Shown here: in pieces, positions 23,583 through 32,777 of the stretch
Position numbering within the stretch: the first letter of the stretch is position 1
Layout of the letters: every line of letters starts with the position of its first letter
Origin: Gammaproteobacteria bacterium
GTDB taxonomy: Bacteria > Pseudomonadota > Gammaproteobacteria > Steroidobacterales > Steroidobacteraceae
Assembly: GCA_009926865.1 (NCBI GenBank)
Contig: RFOD01000022.1
Span: 1 to 38,820 of the forward strand
DNA length: 38,820 nt
Direction of reading: 5' to 3'
The notes under the pieces: generated by a model
The model's input: the letters and a program-made list of their open reading frames with translations, nothing else
The model's database searches: none
What the model was told of the DNA's origin: nothing
Position numbers and translations under genes: made by a program

Positions 23583-25130
23583 ATGACTGAAGCGGCAAAA
23601 AAGTTCGATCTAGTATTTAAGAACGTGAAGATCGTTCGGCCCAAGTACAACGATTTACAAGCGATGGATATTGGCGTGAAGGACGGCAAAGTCATCGCGG
23701 TTGAACCGTCCTTGGGCGCGGATCACGCCGCAGAAGTGGTGGATGGCGCCGGTAAATTAGCCTTCCCTGGGTTAGTCGATCCGCACATGCACTGCGGGAT
23801 TTATGGCCCGCTGGATGAGGATGCGCGTAGCGAGAGTCTTGCAGCGGCCCAAGGCGGCGTGACCTCTAGCTTGAACTACATGCGTACCGGCGGCTACTAC
23901 ATGCAACGGGGTGGTCCGTACGCCGATGTGTATCCGGATGTACTTGCAAAGTCCGCCAATAATTTTTGGGTGGACTACGCTTATCACCTAGCGCCGCTTG
24001 ATCGCACGCATATTGGCGAAATTGACATGCTGATCGAAAAGTTCGGCGTGACCTCGTTCAAGATCTTCATGTTTTATGGCGGTTATGGGCTGCACGGTGC
24101 GTCGAACTCGCAACGCGAGTTTCTGATGATCGACGAAAACGAGCGCTACGATATCGCTCATTTCGAGTTCGTCATGCGCGGTATTCAACGCGCCATGTTG
24201 CGCCGACCCGAGTTGAAAGATTCTATTTCTTTGGGGCTACACTGCGAGCTGGCAGACATTCTGCGCGCCTACACGCAGATGGTGGAGGGCGGGGCAAAGA
24301 TTACGGATCTTGATACCTATCTAACGGGTGAGACGCACGATCCGGAGTGTGTCGATTGCGCGCCGTTGTCAGGTCTTCGAGCCTACAGCGCAGCGCGTCC
24401 GCCGCACTCTGAGGGTTTGGCGATCACCATTGCCTCGTACCTCGCGCATGAGACCAACTGTCTCAACATCAATTTGTTGCACCTCACGTCGCGTAAAGCG
24501 GTGGAAGCGGCACTGACGATGGCCAAGGCGTTCCCGCACGTAAATTTCCGTCGGGAAGTGACCATTGGACACTTGTGCCTTGACTACGATGCGAAGGTGG
24601 GCGGTCTTGCCAAGGTGAATCCGCCGATCCGATCGCGCGCGGACGTTGAGTATCTATGGGAGGCATTGCTTGACGGTAAGCTCGACTGGGTGTGCTCAGA
24701 TCACGCCTGCTGTAAATTCGAAATGAAGCTTGGTAAGGGCGACAGCGATAATATTTTTGTTGCCAAATCGGGCTTCGGCGGCACTGAATTTTTGCTGCCT
24801 GCGCTCATCACTGAGGGCCGTAAACGCGGTCTTTCATGGAACAAGATGGCCGAGCTGACCTCTTGGACGGCGGCACGTCGCTTTGGGCTGCACGGCAAGG
24901 GTGATATTGCGCCTGGGTTTGATGCGGATATTGTGCTGGTCGATCCGAACAAGAGCTTCGTAGCGGGTAACGATGTCTCGGAATCCTCGCAGGGTTACTC
25001 CGTGTTTGAGGGGATGGAGATGTCGGCGGCGATCACGCACACCTTCCTTCGCGGTCGCTTGATCTATGGCCCAGATGGCGCGGTGGGATCGCCGAGCGGT
25101 CAGTATCTGCATCGTCCTTATTCAGGCTAA
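23583..25130 (+). CDS. Dihydropyrimidinase/hydantoinase-family cyclic amidohydrolase
   Basis: Binuclear-metal cyclic amidohydrolase of 515 residues. The metal ligands expected for the family are visible: His68 and His70 (DPHMH), a carbamylatable Lys160 (SFKIFMFYGG), His220 (GLHCE), His300 (LLHLTS) and Asp373 (CSDHACC). The family opens cyclic amides such as dihydropyrimidines, hydantoins and allantoin. A cysteine-rich stretch at about 256-259 (CVDC) is unusual. The exact substrate is unknown. GAAGGTG gives a good ribosome site. It stands in a plus-strand series with the UbiD, SDR and GntR genes. Confidence 0.9.
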   Translation: MTEAAKKFDLVFKNVKIVRPKYNDLQAMDIGVKDGKVIAVEPSLGADHAAEVVDGAGKLAFPGLVDPHMHCGIYGPLDEDARSESLAAAQGGVTSSLNYMRTGGYYMQRGGPYADVYPDVLAKSANNFWVDYAYHLAPLDRTHIGEIDMLIEKFGVTSFKIFMFYGGYGLHGASNSQREFLMIDENERYDIAHFEFVMRGIQRAMLRRPELKDSISLGLHCELADILRAYTQMVEGGAKITDLDTYLTGETHDPECVDCAPLSGLRAYSAARPPHSEGLAITIASYLAHETNCLNINLLHLTSRKAVEAALTMAKAFPHVNFRREVTIGHLCLDYDAKVGGLAKVNPPIRSRADVEYLWEALLDGKLDWVCSDHACCKFEMKLGKGDSDNIFVAKSGFGGTEFLLPALITEGRKRGLSWNKMAELTSWTAARRFGLHGKGDIAPGFDADIVLVDPNKSFVAGNDVSESSQGYSVFEGMEMSAAITHTFLRGRLIYGPDGAVGSPSGQYLHRPYSG

Positions 25131-25200
25131 TGCTGGTACCTCAGCTGATTTTGGTTAATCATCCGATTTCCTTTAACGGTGTTTCGCACAAGGAGTGATC

Positions 25201-25683
25201 ATGAGCATCAATGCTGGTGACAAGATGCCTTCGGGCAGTTTCAAGGTAATAACGGCCGAAGGTCCCCGTGATCTCTCAACGGACGAGTTATTTTCCGGCA
25301 AGACGGTTGTCTTATTTTCAGTGCCCGGCGCGTTCACGCCGACCTGCGACGCTAAGCATCTGCCTGGCTTTGTACAGCATGCGGACGCGATCAAGGCTAA
25401 GGGTGTGGACACCATTGCGTGTATGGCCGTCAACGACATGTTTGTGATGAAGGCTTGGGGTCAGTCAGCTAACGTCGGCGATGCGGTCTTAATGCTGGCT
25501 GATGGCAATGGGGATTACACCAAGGCACTAGGCCTTGAGCTGGATGCCCGCGGCTTTGGTTTGGGTATGCGTGGGCAGCGTTTTGCGATCATCGTCAAAG
25601 ACGGTGTTGCCAGCGTGGTGAATGTCGAGGCAGGCGGCGAATTCAAAGTGTCCTCTGCTGAGCACATTCTGTCGCAACTCTGA
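25201..25683 (+). CDS. Peroxiredoxin, Prx5/AhpE-like
   Basis: Thiol peroxidase of 160 residues. The peroxidatic Cys49 lies in PGAFTPTCDAKH, the Prx5-subfamily motif, and the MRGQRFAIIVKDG strand is typical. ATG 25201 is chosen over GTG 25195 because AAGGAG (25190-25195) sits five bases before it. Its place within a catabolic operon suggests removal of peroxide made by an O2-using enzyme such as the di-iron-like protein, which is an inference. It is separated from the reductase gene by ten bases. Confidence 0.95.
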   Translation: MSINAGDKMPSGSFKVITAEGPRDLSTDELFSGKTVVLFSVPGAFTPTCDAKHLPGFVQHADAIKAKGVDTIACMAVNDMFVMKAWGQSANVGDAVLMLADGNGDYTKALGLELDARGFGLGMRGQRFAIIVKDGVASVVNVEAGGEFKVSSAEHILSQL

Positions 25684-25693
25684 TACTTCAAAC

Positions 25694-26695
25694 ATGAAGC
25701 CAAACGCTCGAATCACGTTCCAGCGGGTACCACAGGGGTTACCTGTGGTTGAGGACTTCGGCGCGGATGTCGCCGAGGTCCCCACCGCTGGTGAGGGTCA
25801 ATTTCTGTCTAAGACCCTCTATCTCTCGCTCGACCCGTATTACCGTAATGTGATGAAGGGTAGTCAGATCTATGCGGATCGCCTGCGAGCGGGTGATGTG
25901 ATGGTGGGCGAGACGGTGGCCAAGGTCATCGAGTCCCGGCATCCGCAATTTCAGCCGGGCGACTTTGTTGCCGTTCGCAATGGTTGGCAGGAATACGCGC
26001 TCTCGGATGGGCAGGGCGTTCGTAAAGTGGACGCCAACCTCGCACCCGTGTCCACTGCACTGGGTGTGCTCGGCATGCCTGGGCTCACCGGTTACGCAGG
26101 CACTGTTTTTTTGGCGCAACCGTTACCTGGGCAGACGTTTGTCGTCTCGGCGGCGACCGGACCGGTCGGGAGTACGGCCGGGCAGGTGGCGCGACACATG
26201 GGTGCGCGCGTGGTAGGGATCGCCGGCAGCGATGACAAGTGTGAGTTTGCGGTTCGTGAGCTCGGCTTTGACGCCTGTATCAACTACAAACGCGAAGATC
26301 TCGCGAGCGCGCTGAAAGAGGCCTGTCCGCGCGGGATTGATGCTTATTTTGATAACGTGGGCGGTAGTACTTTGGAAGCCGTACTAGGTCGCTTGGCGCT
26401 GGGGGCTCGCATCGTGTTATGCGGCATGATCGGCGCCTACAGTATGGATCAAATGCCTCACGGTCCGTGGCTCGGACCCGTTGTCGGTGCGCGTGCGACG
26501 ATGAAGGGCTTGGTGGTCTATGACCATATGGACAAGATGGCGGAGATGACTCGGGTCTTGTCTGGCTGGATCGCCGCGGGCAGTTTTCGCTACCGCGAAG
26601 ATATTAGCGAGGGTCTCGCGTCGGCACCTGAGGCCTTCTGTCGCCTAATGCGTGGCGAAAACTTTGGAAAAGCGCTGGTCCGCGTCGGCGCGTAA
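25694..26695 (+). CDS. NADP-dependent medium-chain oxidoreductase (curcumin/prostaglandin reductase type)
   Basis: Zinc-free MDR-family reductase of 333 residues. The opening RITFQRVPQGLPVVEDF, the SLDPYYRNVMKG motif, the nucleotide-binding SAATGPVGSTAGQVARHMGARVVG, and NYKREDL with YFDNVGG identify the leukotriene B4 12-hydroxydehydrogenase/curcumin-reductase group. These enzymes reduce alpha,beta-unsaturated carbonyl compounds. I took ATG 25694 rather than the internal-frame start at 25622, which lies within the peroxiredoxin gene. It is the last gene of the plus-strand operon and converges with the NTF2-like gene. Confidence 0.92.
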   Translation: MKPNARITFQRVPQGLPVVEDFGADVAEVPTAGEGQFLSKTLYLSLDPYYRNVMKGSQIYADRLRAGDVMVGETVAKVIESRHPQFQPGDFVAVRNGWQEYALSDGQGVRKVDANLAPVSTALGVLGMPGLTGYAGTVFLAQPLPGQTFVVSAATGPVGSTAGQVARHMGARVVGIAGSDDKCEFAVRELGFDACINYKREDLASALKEACPRGIDAYFDNVGGSTLEAVLGRLALGARIVLCGMIGAYSMDQMPHGPWLGPVVGARATMKGLVVYDHMDKMAEMTRVLSGWIAAGSFRYREDISEGLASAPEAFCRLMRGENFGKALVRVGA

Positions 26696-26739
26696 GGGCT
26701 TAAACGCCTAAAACGCGGGACTTAAGATCCCTCTAGTCG

Positions 26740-27201
26740 CTAGCTGCGCGATTGTGGATCCGCAAAGCCGGGCGTCACACACTGCTCATAGAGTCGGCGC
26801 ATATAGGTGATCGGCGCGAGCGGTGCTTCAACATATTGCGCAAAACGCCAACCCTCAGTTGTCTGCCGAAAGGTTGCGCAGACTCGGTTCTCACCCCCAA
26901 TCGGTTTGGGTTGATTACACATCAACGCATCCCAATGCATTTCATAGAAGCCGGTGACCAGGTTATCGGCAAGCTGCTGATATTGCGGCTCACGCAAAAT
27001 GATCATGTGCATTTTGGCAATGCTACCGGCCGTAAATCGCCAGTACTCACGCAGCGCATCCCAACTGAGAGAGGGCGCAGGGGCTTCCTCTGCAAAATAA
27101 ACGGGCGGCTGGCTAAGATCCCACAAGGTCTCAAGGCGTGCAAAATCTAGCTCACACCAGCACGCCGCTTTCTGCTGAATCAGTTCAGTGAGGGTCTTCA
27201 A
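26740..27201 (-). CDS. NTF2-like (SnoaL-type) small protein
   Basis: A 153-residue alpha+beta protein with the NTF2/SnoaL-like pattern: helical start (ELIQQKAACWCELDFARLETLWD), then strand-rich segments (KMHMIILREPQYQQLADNLVTGFYEMHWDAL). Family members are isomerases, dehydratases or simple binding proteins; no activity can be named. The start is TTG 27201, which overlaps the MFS stop in a TTGA junction and has AGGAGG seven bases upstream, so the TTG is well supported. It is the last gene of the IclR-led minus-strand block. Confidence 0.8.
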   Translation of the reverse strand: MKTLTELIQQKAACWCELDFARLETLWDLSQPPVYFAEEAPAPSLSWDALREYWRFTAGSIAKMHMIILREPQYQQLADNLVTGFYEMHWDALMCNQPKPIGGENRVCATFRQTTEGWRFAQYVEAPLAPITYMRRLYEQCVTPGFADPQSRS

Positions 27202-28394
27202 GTATTTGCCTCCTGCATGGGTGCGCGCGCCTTTAAGGCTAGTCGCATTGCGAGCCAGGACGCAAGGCAGGCACTGGCCATTAGTAAGGCACAGCCGCGC
27301 GCCGTACCGTCATAGACAAAGCCCGTAGTCACCGCGCTAAACATAGAAATCAACATGGCCAGAGAGCTCGACAGTCCTGATGCGACGCCCGCAAGGTCGG
27401 GGTAGTCGGCAACCGCTCCCGTCAATGCGATCGGGGAGATCACGCCATTGGCAAACATCAGAAGTGCGAGCGAGCCGCTGAATAACCAGAAGGCCGGTTG
27501 AGTGGAAAATGCAGCGGCAACAAATAAGGTTGTGGCTAAGATATTACAGGCCATCCCCAGCTGTTGGGTTTTGACTGGCCCACGCGATCGAGCGAGCGCA
27601 CCTGCAGTGCTCGCACCTAAGATATAGCTCACGGCAAGACCTGACCACATGAGGCCAAAGTCCGCGCTCGACATGCCATATAAACGTTCGTAGAGCGCCG
27701 CGCCGATGGTAATAAACACAAAGCCCGAGGCGCTCACGAAGCTGTAGCAAAGTGAATGCCCCATGAATAAACGCTCGCCCAATAGCGTCTTGCCGCCTGC
27801 GATAAGTTGCCGCACGGACATTGGAGTCACGTTTGCCGGTCGTGTTTCTTTGAGCTGTAGAATCAGTAAAAGTACGAGAGCTGCCGCCAATAAGGCATGT
27901 AACCCGAAAATTCCTCGCCAACCGAACGCTTCACTCGCCAGGCCGCCAATTAACGGTGCGAGCACAGGGGCAACGCCCATCACCGCCGTGATAAACGAAA
28001 GAGCGGTGGCGGCTGGTCCAGGTTCAAACGAATCACGGACGATTGCACGCGTCACCACTGTCGCAACACTGACGCCCATGGCTTGTAAGAAGCGTGCCAG
28101 TACTAGTGCGGGTAAGTTTTGCGCCACACTCGCGAGCAGACTCGCTAAGAAAAACAGTCCGAATCCAGCGATCAATACAGGCCGACGACCGAAGCGATCA
28201 CTTAAGAGCCCCTGCATCGGTTGAAATAGGGCTAACCCGAGCAGATAGGCAGAAACGACAAATTGCAGGCTCGCATACTCCGCCGAGAGCGCACGCGATA
28301 GCATCGGTAGCGCCGGCACCACGCTGGCCATACCGAAGGCGGACAGGCCACTGGCAATCCCGAGCAGGATGACAAAACCCCACCCAGTCGCCAC
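27198..28394 (-). CDS. MFS transporter, Bcr/CflA-like drug:proton antiporter type
   Basis: A 398-residue protein with about 12 hydrophobic helices. The first loop motif LSDRFGRRPVL (family motif A) and RFLQAMGVSVATVVTRAIVRD after helix 4 match the DHA1 Bcr/CflA group of exporters. It may export a toxic intermediate or take up a related compound; the substrate is unknown. GTG start at 28394 without a strong ribosome site. The downstream NTF2-like gene overlaps by four bases, and ETF alpha lies 17 bases upstream. Confidence 0.9.
   Translation of the reverse strand: MATGWGFVILLGIASGLSAFGMASVVPALPMLSRALSAEYASLQFVVSAYLLGLALFQPMQGLLSDRFGRRPVLIAGFGLFFLASLLASVAQNLPALVLARFLQAMGVSVATVVTRAIVRDSFEPGPAATALSFITAVMGVAPVLAPLIGGLASEAFGWRGIFGLHALLAAALVLLLILQLKETRPANVTPMSVRQLIAGGKTLLGERLFMGHSLCYSFVSASGFVFITIGAALYERLYGMSSADFGLMWSGLAVSYILGASTAGALARSRGPVKTQQLGMACNILATTLFVAAAFSTQPAFWLFSGSLALLMFANGVISPIALTGAVADYPDLAGVASGLSSSLAMLISMFSAVTTGFVYDGTARGCALLMASACLASWLAMRLALKARAPMQEANT
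27209..27214 (-). promoter_or_regulatory. Consensus AGGAGG ribosome site deciding a TTG start
   Basis: AGGAGG (minus strand) seven bases before TTG 27201, inside the 3' end of the MFS gene. It supports translation from the TTG. Confidence 0.7.
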
Positions 28395-28411
28395 AACGGA
28401 GGTGTCGCGGT

Positions 28412-29362
28412 TCAGTTTGCGCTCAGCAACGTCTCGAGCTCAGGGACGATTTGAAATAAGTCGCCCACGAGCCCGTAATCGGCGACTTCAAAGATCGGCG
28501 CCTCCGCATCTTTATTGATCGCGACAATCGTACGCGCATCTTTGATACCCGTGAGATGCTGAATCGCTCCCGAAATGCCAAATGCCAGATAGAGTTCCGG
28601 TGCAATAATTTTCCCGGTTTGTCCCACCTGCATGTCATTGGCGGCATAGCCGGCATCGACCGCTGCGCGCGAGGCGCCCACGGCAGCGCCCAACTTATCG
28701 GCTAGCGAATAAAGAATCTGGAAATTCTCTGCGCTGCCGAGCGCACGGCCTCCCGAGACGACTCGGTTGGCCGTTTGCAAATCCGGTCGGTCGCTACGGG
28801 CCGCCGACATGGATACAAAACGCGTGTGTTGAGGGAGAGTCACCTCAGGGCTGATGGACTCGATTGCCGCAGAGGACTCGGTCGTCGCGGCGGCCTCAAA
28901 CGAGGCTGTACGTACTGTGGCAATCACGGGTGCGCCAGGCTCCACCTCCACGGTCACAATGGCGTTACCCGCATAAATCGGCCGCTTGAAACAACGAGCC
29001 GATTCCACCGCCATGATATCGGAGACCTGCGCAGCATCGAGGAGTGCTGCGACCCGCGGCATCAGATCTTTGCCGAAGGTGGTCGACGGACCAAAAATAT
29101 GAGTGTAGGGCGAGGCCATCGCCGCGACTTGTGGGGCGACGTTCGCCGAAAGTAATGGGGCATGGGCCGAATGCGCGACGGTCAGTACCGTCTGCACGCG
29201 ATCAATCTTGGCCGCTTCAGCGGCAATGGCCGCGGGTTCCGCCGCAAACACGACAACCGTAATATCGCTCTCGCCGAGATCGTGCGCGCAACGAACGCAC
29301 TTGTTGGTGGCAGGATTTAGCCGTGAGCCATCGTGTTCCGCAATGATTAGTACTTTGTTCAC
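28412..29362 (-). CDS. etfA: Electron transfer flavoprotein alpha subunit (EtfA)
   Basis: FAD-binding subunit of ETF, 316 residues. The C-terminal FAD domain is clear: NRVVSGGRALGSAENFQIL, GAAVGASRAAVDAGY and GQTGKIIAPELYLAFGISGAIQH, then VAINKDAEAPIFEVADYGLVGD. The N-terminal half follows the ETF alpha/beta fold. ETF takes electrons from flavin dehydrogenases and passes them to ETF:quinone oxidoreductase, for which no gene lies here. GTG start at 29362 after AAGGTGA. It directly follows etfB. Confidence 0.97.
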   Translation of the reverse strand: MNKVLIIAEHDGSRLNPATNKCVRCAHDLGESDITVVVFAAEPAAIAAEAAKIDRVQTVLTVAHSAHAPLLSANVAPQVAAMASPYTHIFGPSTTFGKDLMPRVAALLDAAQVSDIMAVESARCFKRPIYAGNAIVTVEVEPGAPVIATVRTASFEAAATTESSAAIESISPEVTLPQHTRFVSMSAARSDRPDLQTANRVVSGGRALGSAENFQILYSLADKLGAAVGASRAAVDAGYAANDMQVGQTGKIIAPELYLAFGISGAIQHLTGIKDARTIVAINKDAEAPIFEVADYGLVGDLFQIVPELETLLSAN

Positions 29363-29390
29363 TCGTTCACCTTAAACCGAATCAGTTGAT

Positions 29391-30140
29391 TTAGACGAGA
29401 CCTTTGCTACGCAATGCGGTAACCAACTCAGCGGTATCTTTGACCATCACGCCCTTGCTACGCGCCGCGGGGGGTGCGTAGTGGGTAGCTTTGATCCGCT
29501 GGGTGACCGTGACGCCTAAGCTTACGGGGTCAATGACATCTAAAGGTTTTTTCTTTGCCTTCATGATGTCGGGCAATTTGACATAGCGCGGTTCATTGAG
29601 ACGCAAATCGGTGGTGATGACAGCAGGCAAATCAATCTCGAGCGTCTCTAGGCCCGCATCTACTTCCCGAGTGACCCGAACTGACTCACCGGCTATTTCA
29701 ACTTTGGAGGCGAAGGTCGCTTGGGGTCGATCCCAGAGCGCCGCTAGCATCTGACCCGTCTGATTGCAGTCATCATCGATCGCCTGCTTGCCTAGGATGG
29801 CAAGAATAGGGGCTTCCTTCTCAATGAGTTTGAGCAATATTTTGGCAGCGACTAAGGGTTCGATGACCTCATCACAGAGCACATGCAAGGCTCGGTCGGC
29901 ACCCATCGCGAGCGCGGTGCGCAGCTGCTGCTGGCAATCGTTGCCGCCGATGGTTACGGCGACCACTTCCTCGGCATGGCCTTGCTCTTTGATTCGTAAC
30001 GCTTCTTCGAGCGCGATTTCGTCAAACGGGTTGATACTCATTTTCACGCCATCGGTGACGACACCGGTGCCGTCCGGTTTGACGCGAATGCGCACGTTGT
30101 AGTCAACGACGCGTTTGATCGGGACAAGAATCCGCTTCAT
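29391..30140 (-). CDS. etfB: Electron transfer flavoprotein beta subunit (EtfB)
   Basis: AMP-binding subunit of ETF, 249 residues, of usual length. The opening MKRILVPIKRVVDYNVRIRV, INPFDEIALEEALR, and the recognition-loop region LRLNEPRYVKLPDIMKAKKKPLD, which docks partner dehydrogenases in the family, are present. It heads the etfB-etfA pair, downstream of the FAD-linked oxidase gene with a 131-bp gap that may hold its own promoter. Confidence 0.97.
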   Translation of the reverse strand: MKRILVPIKRVVDYNVRIRVKPDGTGVVTDGVKMSINPFDEIALEEALRIKEQGHAEEVVAVTIGGNDCQQQLRTALAMGADRALHVLCDEVIEPLVAAKILLKLIEKEAPILAILGKQAIDDDCNQTGQMLAALWDRPQATFASKVEIAGESVRVTREVDAGLETLEIDLPAVITTDLRLNEPRYVKLPDIMKAKKKPLDVIDPVSLGVTVTQRIKATHYAPPAARSKGVMVKDTAELVTALRSKGLV

Positions 30141-30271
30141 TGCCTTATGGGCTCCATGGCTCCGCTGGGAAGCCGGCTATTCTACAGGTGCGGGGCGACG
30201 AGGCCCAGCGTACGACAGTCACAAGTTAACGACGCTTTTTTTACAGCCCCTACCTTGATCGTCCGGATGGA

Positions 30272-31855
30272 TTACAACCCGAGCGCACCCGGATTGAGGC
30301 GACGCTGGGGATCTAGGAGCTGTTTGAGATCGCGAATAAGCTTGGCATTGCTCGGCTCGCGCCCCCGCAGATACGGGTAGAACTTGCCGATTTGGAAGTG
30401 GGCCGCGCCATGCTTGAGGAAAATATCCGCGATCCCGTGTTTCATCTTATCGACGAGCGCCCGACCTTCAGGATTGTCTGGGAACTGGGGCAAGCTCGCT
30501 GCGTAACCTTCGGGCATGAGCCGCTCTTGAGTGATGTTCGTGACATCTTCCCAATAGAACACCGGCTCATAGAGGAACGCATGCGTCGATACGGTCATGA
30601 ACATCGCGCCTGATCGAATTTTTAACCGCTGCATGTCAGCGGCGTGCTCCTTGTAGTAGGCCGACAAATCTTTACGGAAGGCCTCCACACGTGAAAAGGG
30701 CAGCACGCCGTGTACTGGTACCCAGCGCTCACCGATGGGACTACGCACGTTGTAGAGCGGCATAAAGGGCATCGCATTCGCGACGGTCGGTACGGTCGCG
30801 GGAACCTCCGCCCCGTGAGGCTGCAGAGCCTCGCGCAAACGGGCGACGGCCGCACGGCAGGCGGCATCATCGATGCCATCTACGATCCAGTGTGCGGAGA
30901 ATACGGCGCCTCGCAAAAAGCCACGACCTGCTAAGGCCATCTTTGAAAGGTTACGTAAACCGTCAAAGATTCCGCGCGAGCTACGCCACACAGCGATCGC
31001 CGATTGCATCGACGTAGCGACATCTGCTTTGCCTAGCTGCCCCGCCTGCAGCGCCGGGTCCAAGCCAAAGTTGGTGAGATTAAGACCGTGTTTTGCCGCA
31101 GCCTCCATGCCAGCCAGCATGTGATCAAAATCTTTGAACCCAAATGACAGGCCCATGACGTGGCTGTTGCGCGGCATGAGCCGTAAAGCTACCGCGGTCT
31201 TAATGCCGAGTGCGCCGCAGTCACCCATGAAAAGCCCTGTGAGATCGGGGCCGTAGGAGCGTAGGAAGGGCGCATTGTTTGCGCCACCCCAAGTGCCCGT
31301 GCGCAAGGTTTCGCCGTTACCGAGTACCACTTCAACGCCTAATGTGGTCTCACCGGAGACTCCAAATACCCCGGTGCCCCAGGTGACGCTATTTTGCGAA
31401 AGGGAGCCACCGACTGTCGCCGCTAGACCGGAAAATGGCCCATAAAATGGGGTTCGCAGTCCCTTCGCTGCCAATGCGTCATTGAGCGCAGCCCAAGTGA
31501 CACCCACCTGGGCGACCACATACATGTCGCGGGTGTTGATCTCGAGAATACGATTCATCCTCGAGGTGTCTAAGCTCACCGAACGTGACTCAGTCGGTAG
31601 GTAGCCATCGGTATACGACGCGCCGCCGCCGCGAGGCACGAGAGATACGCCACGTGCGACACAGAGCTGCACCACTTGTGCGACCTCGGCAGCACTCGCC
31701 GGTCGCAACACGGCGAGCGGCATCACGCCTGCTTGATAAATATCGGTAGAAAAAAATTCTCGCTCTGTCTCATCGGTGATCACGTGTTCGCGGCCGAGTA
31801 ACGCTTCAAGGCGGCCTAATAAATCCGTGTCGTTCATCTCGACTTGTGCGTTCAT
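30272..31855 (-). CDS. FAD-linked oxidase/dehydrogenase (VAO/PCMH fold, GlcD-like)
   Basis: Flavoprotein of 527 residues of the vanillyl-alcohol-oxidase/PCMH fold. The FAD pyrophosphate region (RGVSLVPRGGGASYTDGYLP, about 69-87), the second FAD segment (GLAATVGGSLSQNS) and the C-terminal LLDPQRRLNPGALGL are typical of 2-hydroxyacid or 4-cresol-type dehydrogenases. The loop has alanine where covalent family members carry histidine (RGGGHS), so FAD is probably non-covalent. CAGGAG inside the end of iclR gives its ribosome site. Its position next to etfBA suggests an ETF-linked dehydrogenase. Confidence 0.88.
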   Translation of the reverse strand: MNAQVEMNDTDLLGRLEALLGREHVITDETEREFFSTDIYQAGVMPLAVLRPASAAEVAQVVQLCVARGVSLVPRGGGASYTDGYLPTESRSVSLDTSRMNRILEINTRDMYVVAQVGVTWAALNDALAAKGLRTPFYGPFSGLAATVGGSLSQNSVTWGTGVFGVSGETTLGVEVVLGNGETLRTGTWGGANNAPFLRSYGPDLTGLFMGDCGALGIKTAVALRLMPRNSHVMGLSFGFKDFDHMLAGMEAAAKHGLNLTNFGLDPALQAGQLGKADVATSMQSAIAVWRSSRGIFDGLRNLSKMALAGRGFLRGAVFSAHWIVDGIDDAACRAAVARLREALQPHGAEVPATVPTVANAMPFMPLYNVRSPIGERWVPVHGVLPFSRVEAFRKDLSAYYKEHAADMQRLKIRSGAMFMTVSTHAFLYEPVFYWEDVTNITQERLMPEGYAASLPQFPDNPEGRALVDKMKHGIADIFLKHGAAHFQIGKFYPYLRGREPSNAKLIRDLKQLLDPQRRLNPGALGL

Positions 31856-31859
31856 TTGG

Positions 31860-32690
31860 CTACTCCTGCGTCAGATTACGCGCCGCATTACGGCTGAGCT
31901 CATGCGGTGCGGGCTCGCGCTGTTGATCCATAAAGGTTTGACGAATTTTATTGGCGGTATCGCGCAACTTGGGTAAAAACCGTTCGACCGCTAATTTAAT
32001 CGGCACCGCTGTGCCGCTGAATCGAACCATCACCGCTGCCAAGACACGATCATCAATCATGATCGGCACAGCGATACTAATTTCATCTGAGACTCGACGC
32101 GCGCGCACCGCAGAGGCATAGCCCTGCATCCGAATATCATTGAGCAGTTTCATAAGATCCGTGCGGTTGCGTGCGAGCGCATCTTCCTCGCGATTGGAGC
32201 GAGAGAGGATTTCCAATAAAGACTCACGCTGGGTCGGCGAGGAGAAGGCGAGATAAATACGACCTGATGCCGTGGTGAGTAGCGGCACCCGAGTGCCTGC
32301 CGAAAAGCGCTCTACAGCCAGCGGGCTGCGATGATCCGTCGATTCGCGCACCATCATTGAGGTCCCAGAGAGTGAGGCGATGGCGACCGGCCAAACGATG
32401 TCCTTGCCGAGTTCATGAATGAAGGGCCGGGCGATCTGCGTCACCCACGCCTCATCGTCGTAGCCATCGGAGAGCCCGCGAACCATGATCGTCAAGCGAT
32501 AACGATCATCGGTGCTGTCGCGATAGACAAAACCCGCATGGCTGAGTGTCTCTAAAATTCGGTAGGTGGTGGTACGGGGCAGACGGATATCCTGCGCGAC
32601 CTCTGACACCGTTGCGCCGTTGCGCAGGTTCAGCACGGTCAGCGCATCAAGACCACGTATCAGGGCACGGATGGGTCGAGTCGATTCCAT
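31860..32690 (-). CDS. IclR-family transcriptional regulator (MhpR-like)
   Basis: A 276-residue regulator. The N-terminal winged helix-turn-helix (RALIRGLDALTVLN to SHAGFVYRD, about 8-58) and the IclR effector domain (AGTRVPLLTTASGRIYLAFS, then RVSDEISIAVPI) are clear. The pattern YRLTIMVRGLSDGYDDEAW resembles MhpR-type aromatic-acid regulators. It is first in a minus-strand run, four bases before the FAD oxidase gene, and diverges from the racemase-like gene. A palindrome in the intervening region may be its operator. Confidence 0.94.
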   Translation of the reverse strand: MESTRPIRALIRGLDALTVLNLRNGATVSEVAQDIRLPRTTTYRILETLSHAGFVYRDSTDDRYRLTIMVRGLSDGYDDEAWVTQIARPFIHELGKDIVWPVAIASLSGTSMMVRESTDHRSPLAVERFSAGTRVPLLTTASGRIYLAFSSPTQRESLLEILSRSNREEDALARNRTDLMKLLNDIRMQGYASAVRARRVSDEISIAVPIMIDDRVLAAVMVRFSGTAVPIKLAVERFLPKLRDTANKIRQTFMDQQREPAPHELSRNAARNLTQE

Positions 32691-32758
32691 AAGCTTCTGA
32701 GTCTCCAGTTATCAATGAGGAGAGGGCAACAGGCCCGACGCTGGGAGTCTAGGATGCT

Positions 32759-32777
32759 CAACGGACAATGTCCACTG
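32759..32777. promoter_or_regulatory. Palindrome, possible IclR operator
   Basis: The core GGACA-A-TGTCC (32763-32773) is a perfect inverted repeat; two further outer pairs extend it to 19 bp with two mismatches. It sits in the divergent gap between the iclR-like gene and the racemase-like operon, about 70 bp from the iclR start, a typical site for an autoregulated divergent operator. Confidence 0.45.

Noticed and set aside
26696-26739. Terminator between the convergent MDR and NTF2-like genes
   Set aside because: Only four-pair stems with mismatches and no T-tract on either strand.
30200-30242. Plus-strand intrinsic terminator (T7 run after a weak stem) near the etfB gap
   Set aside because: The stem has a bulge and long loop, and no plus-strand gene ends there.
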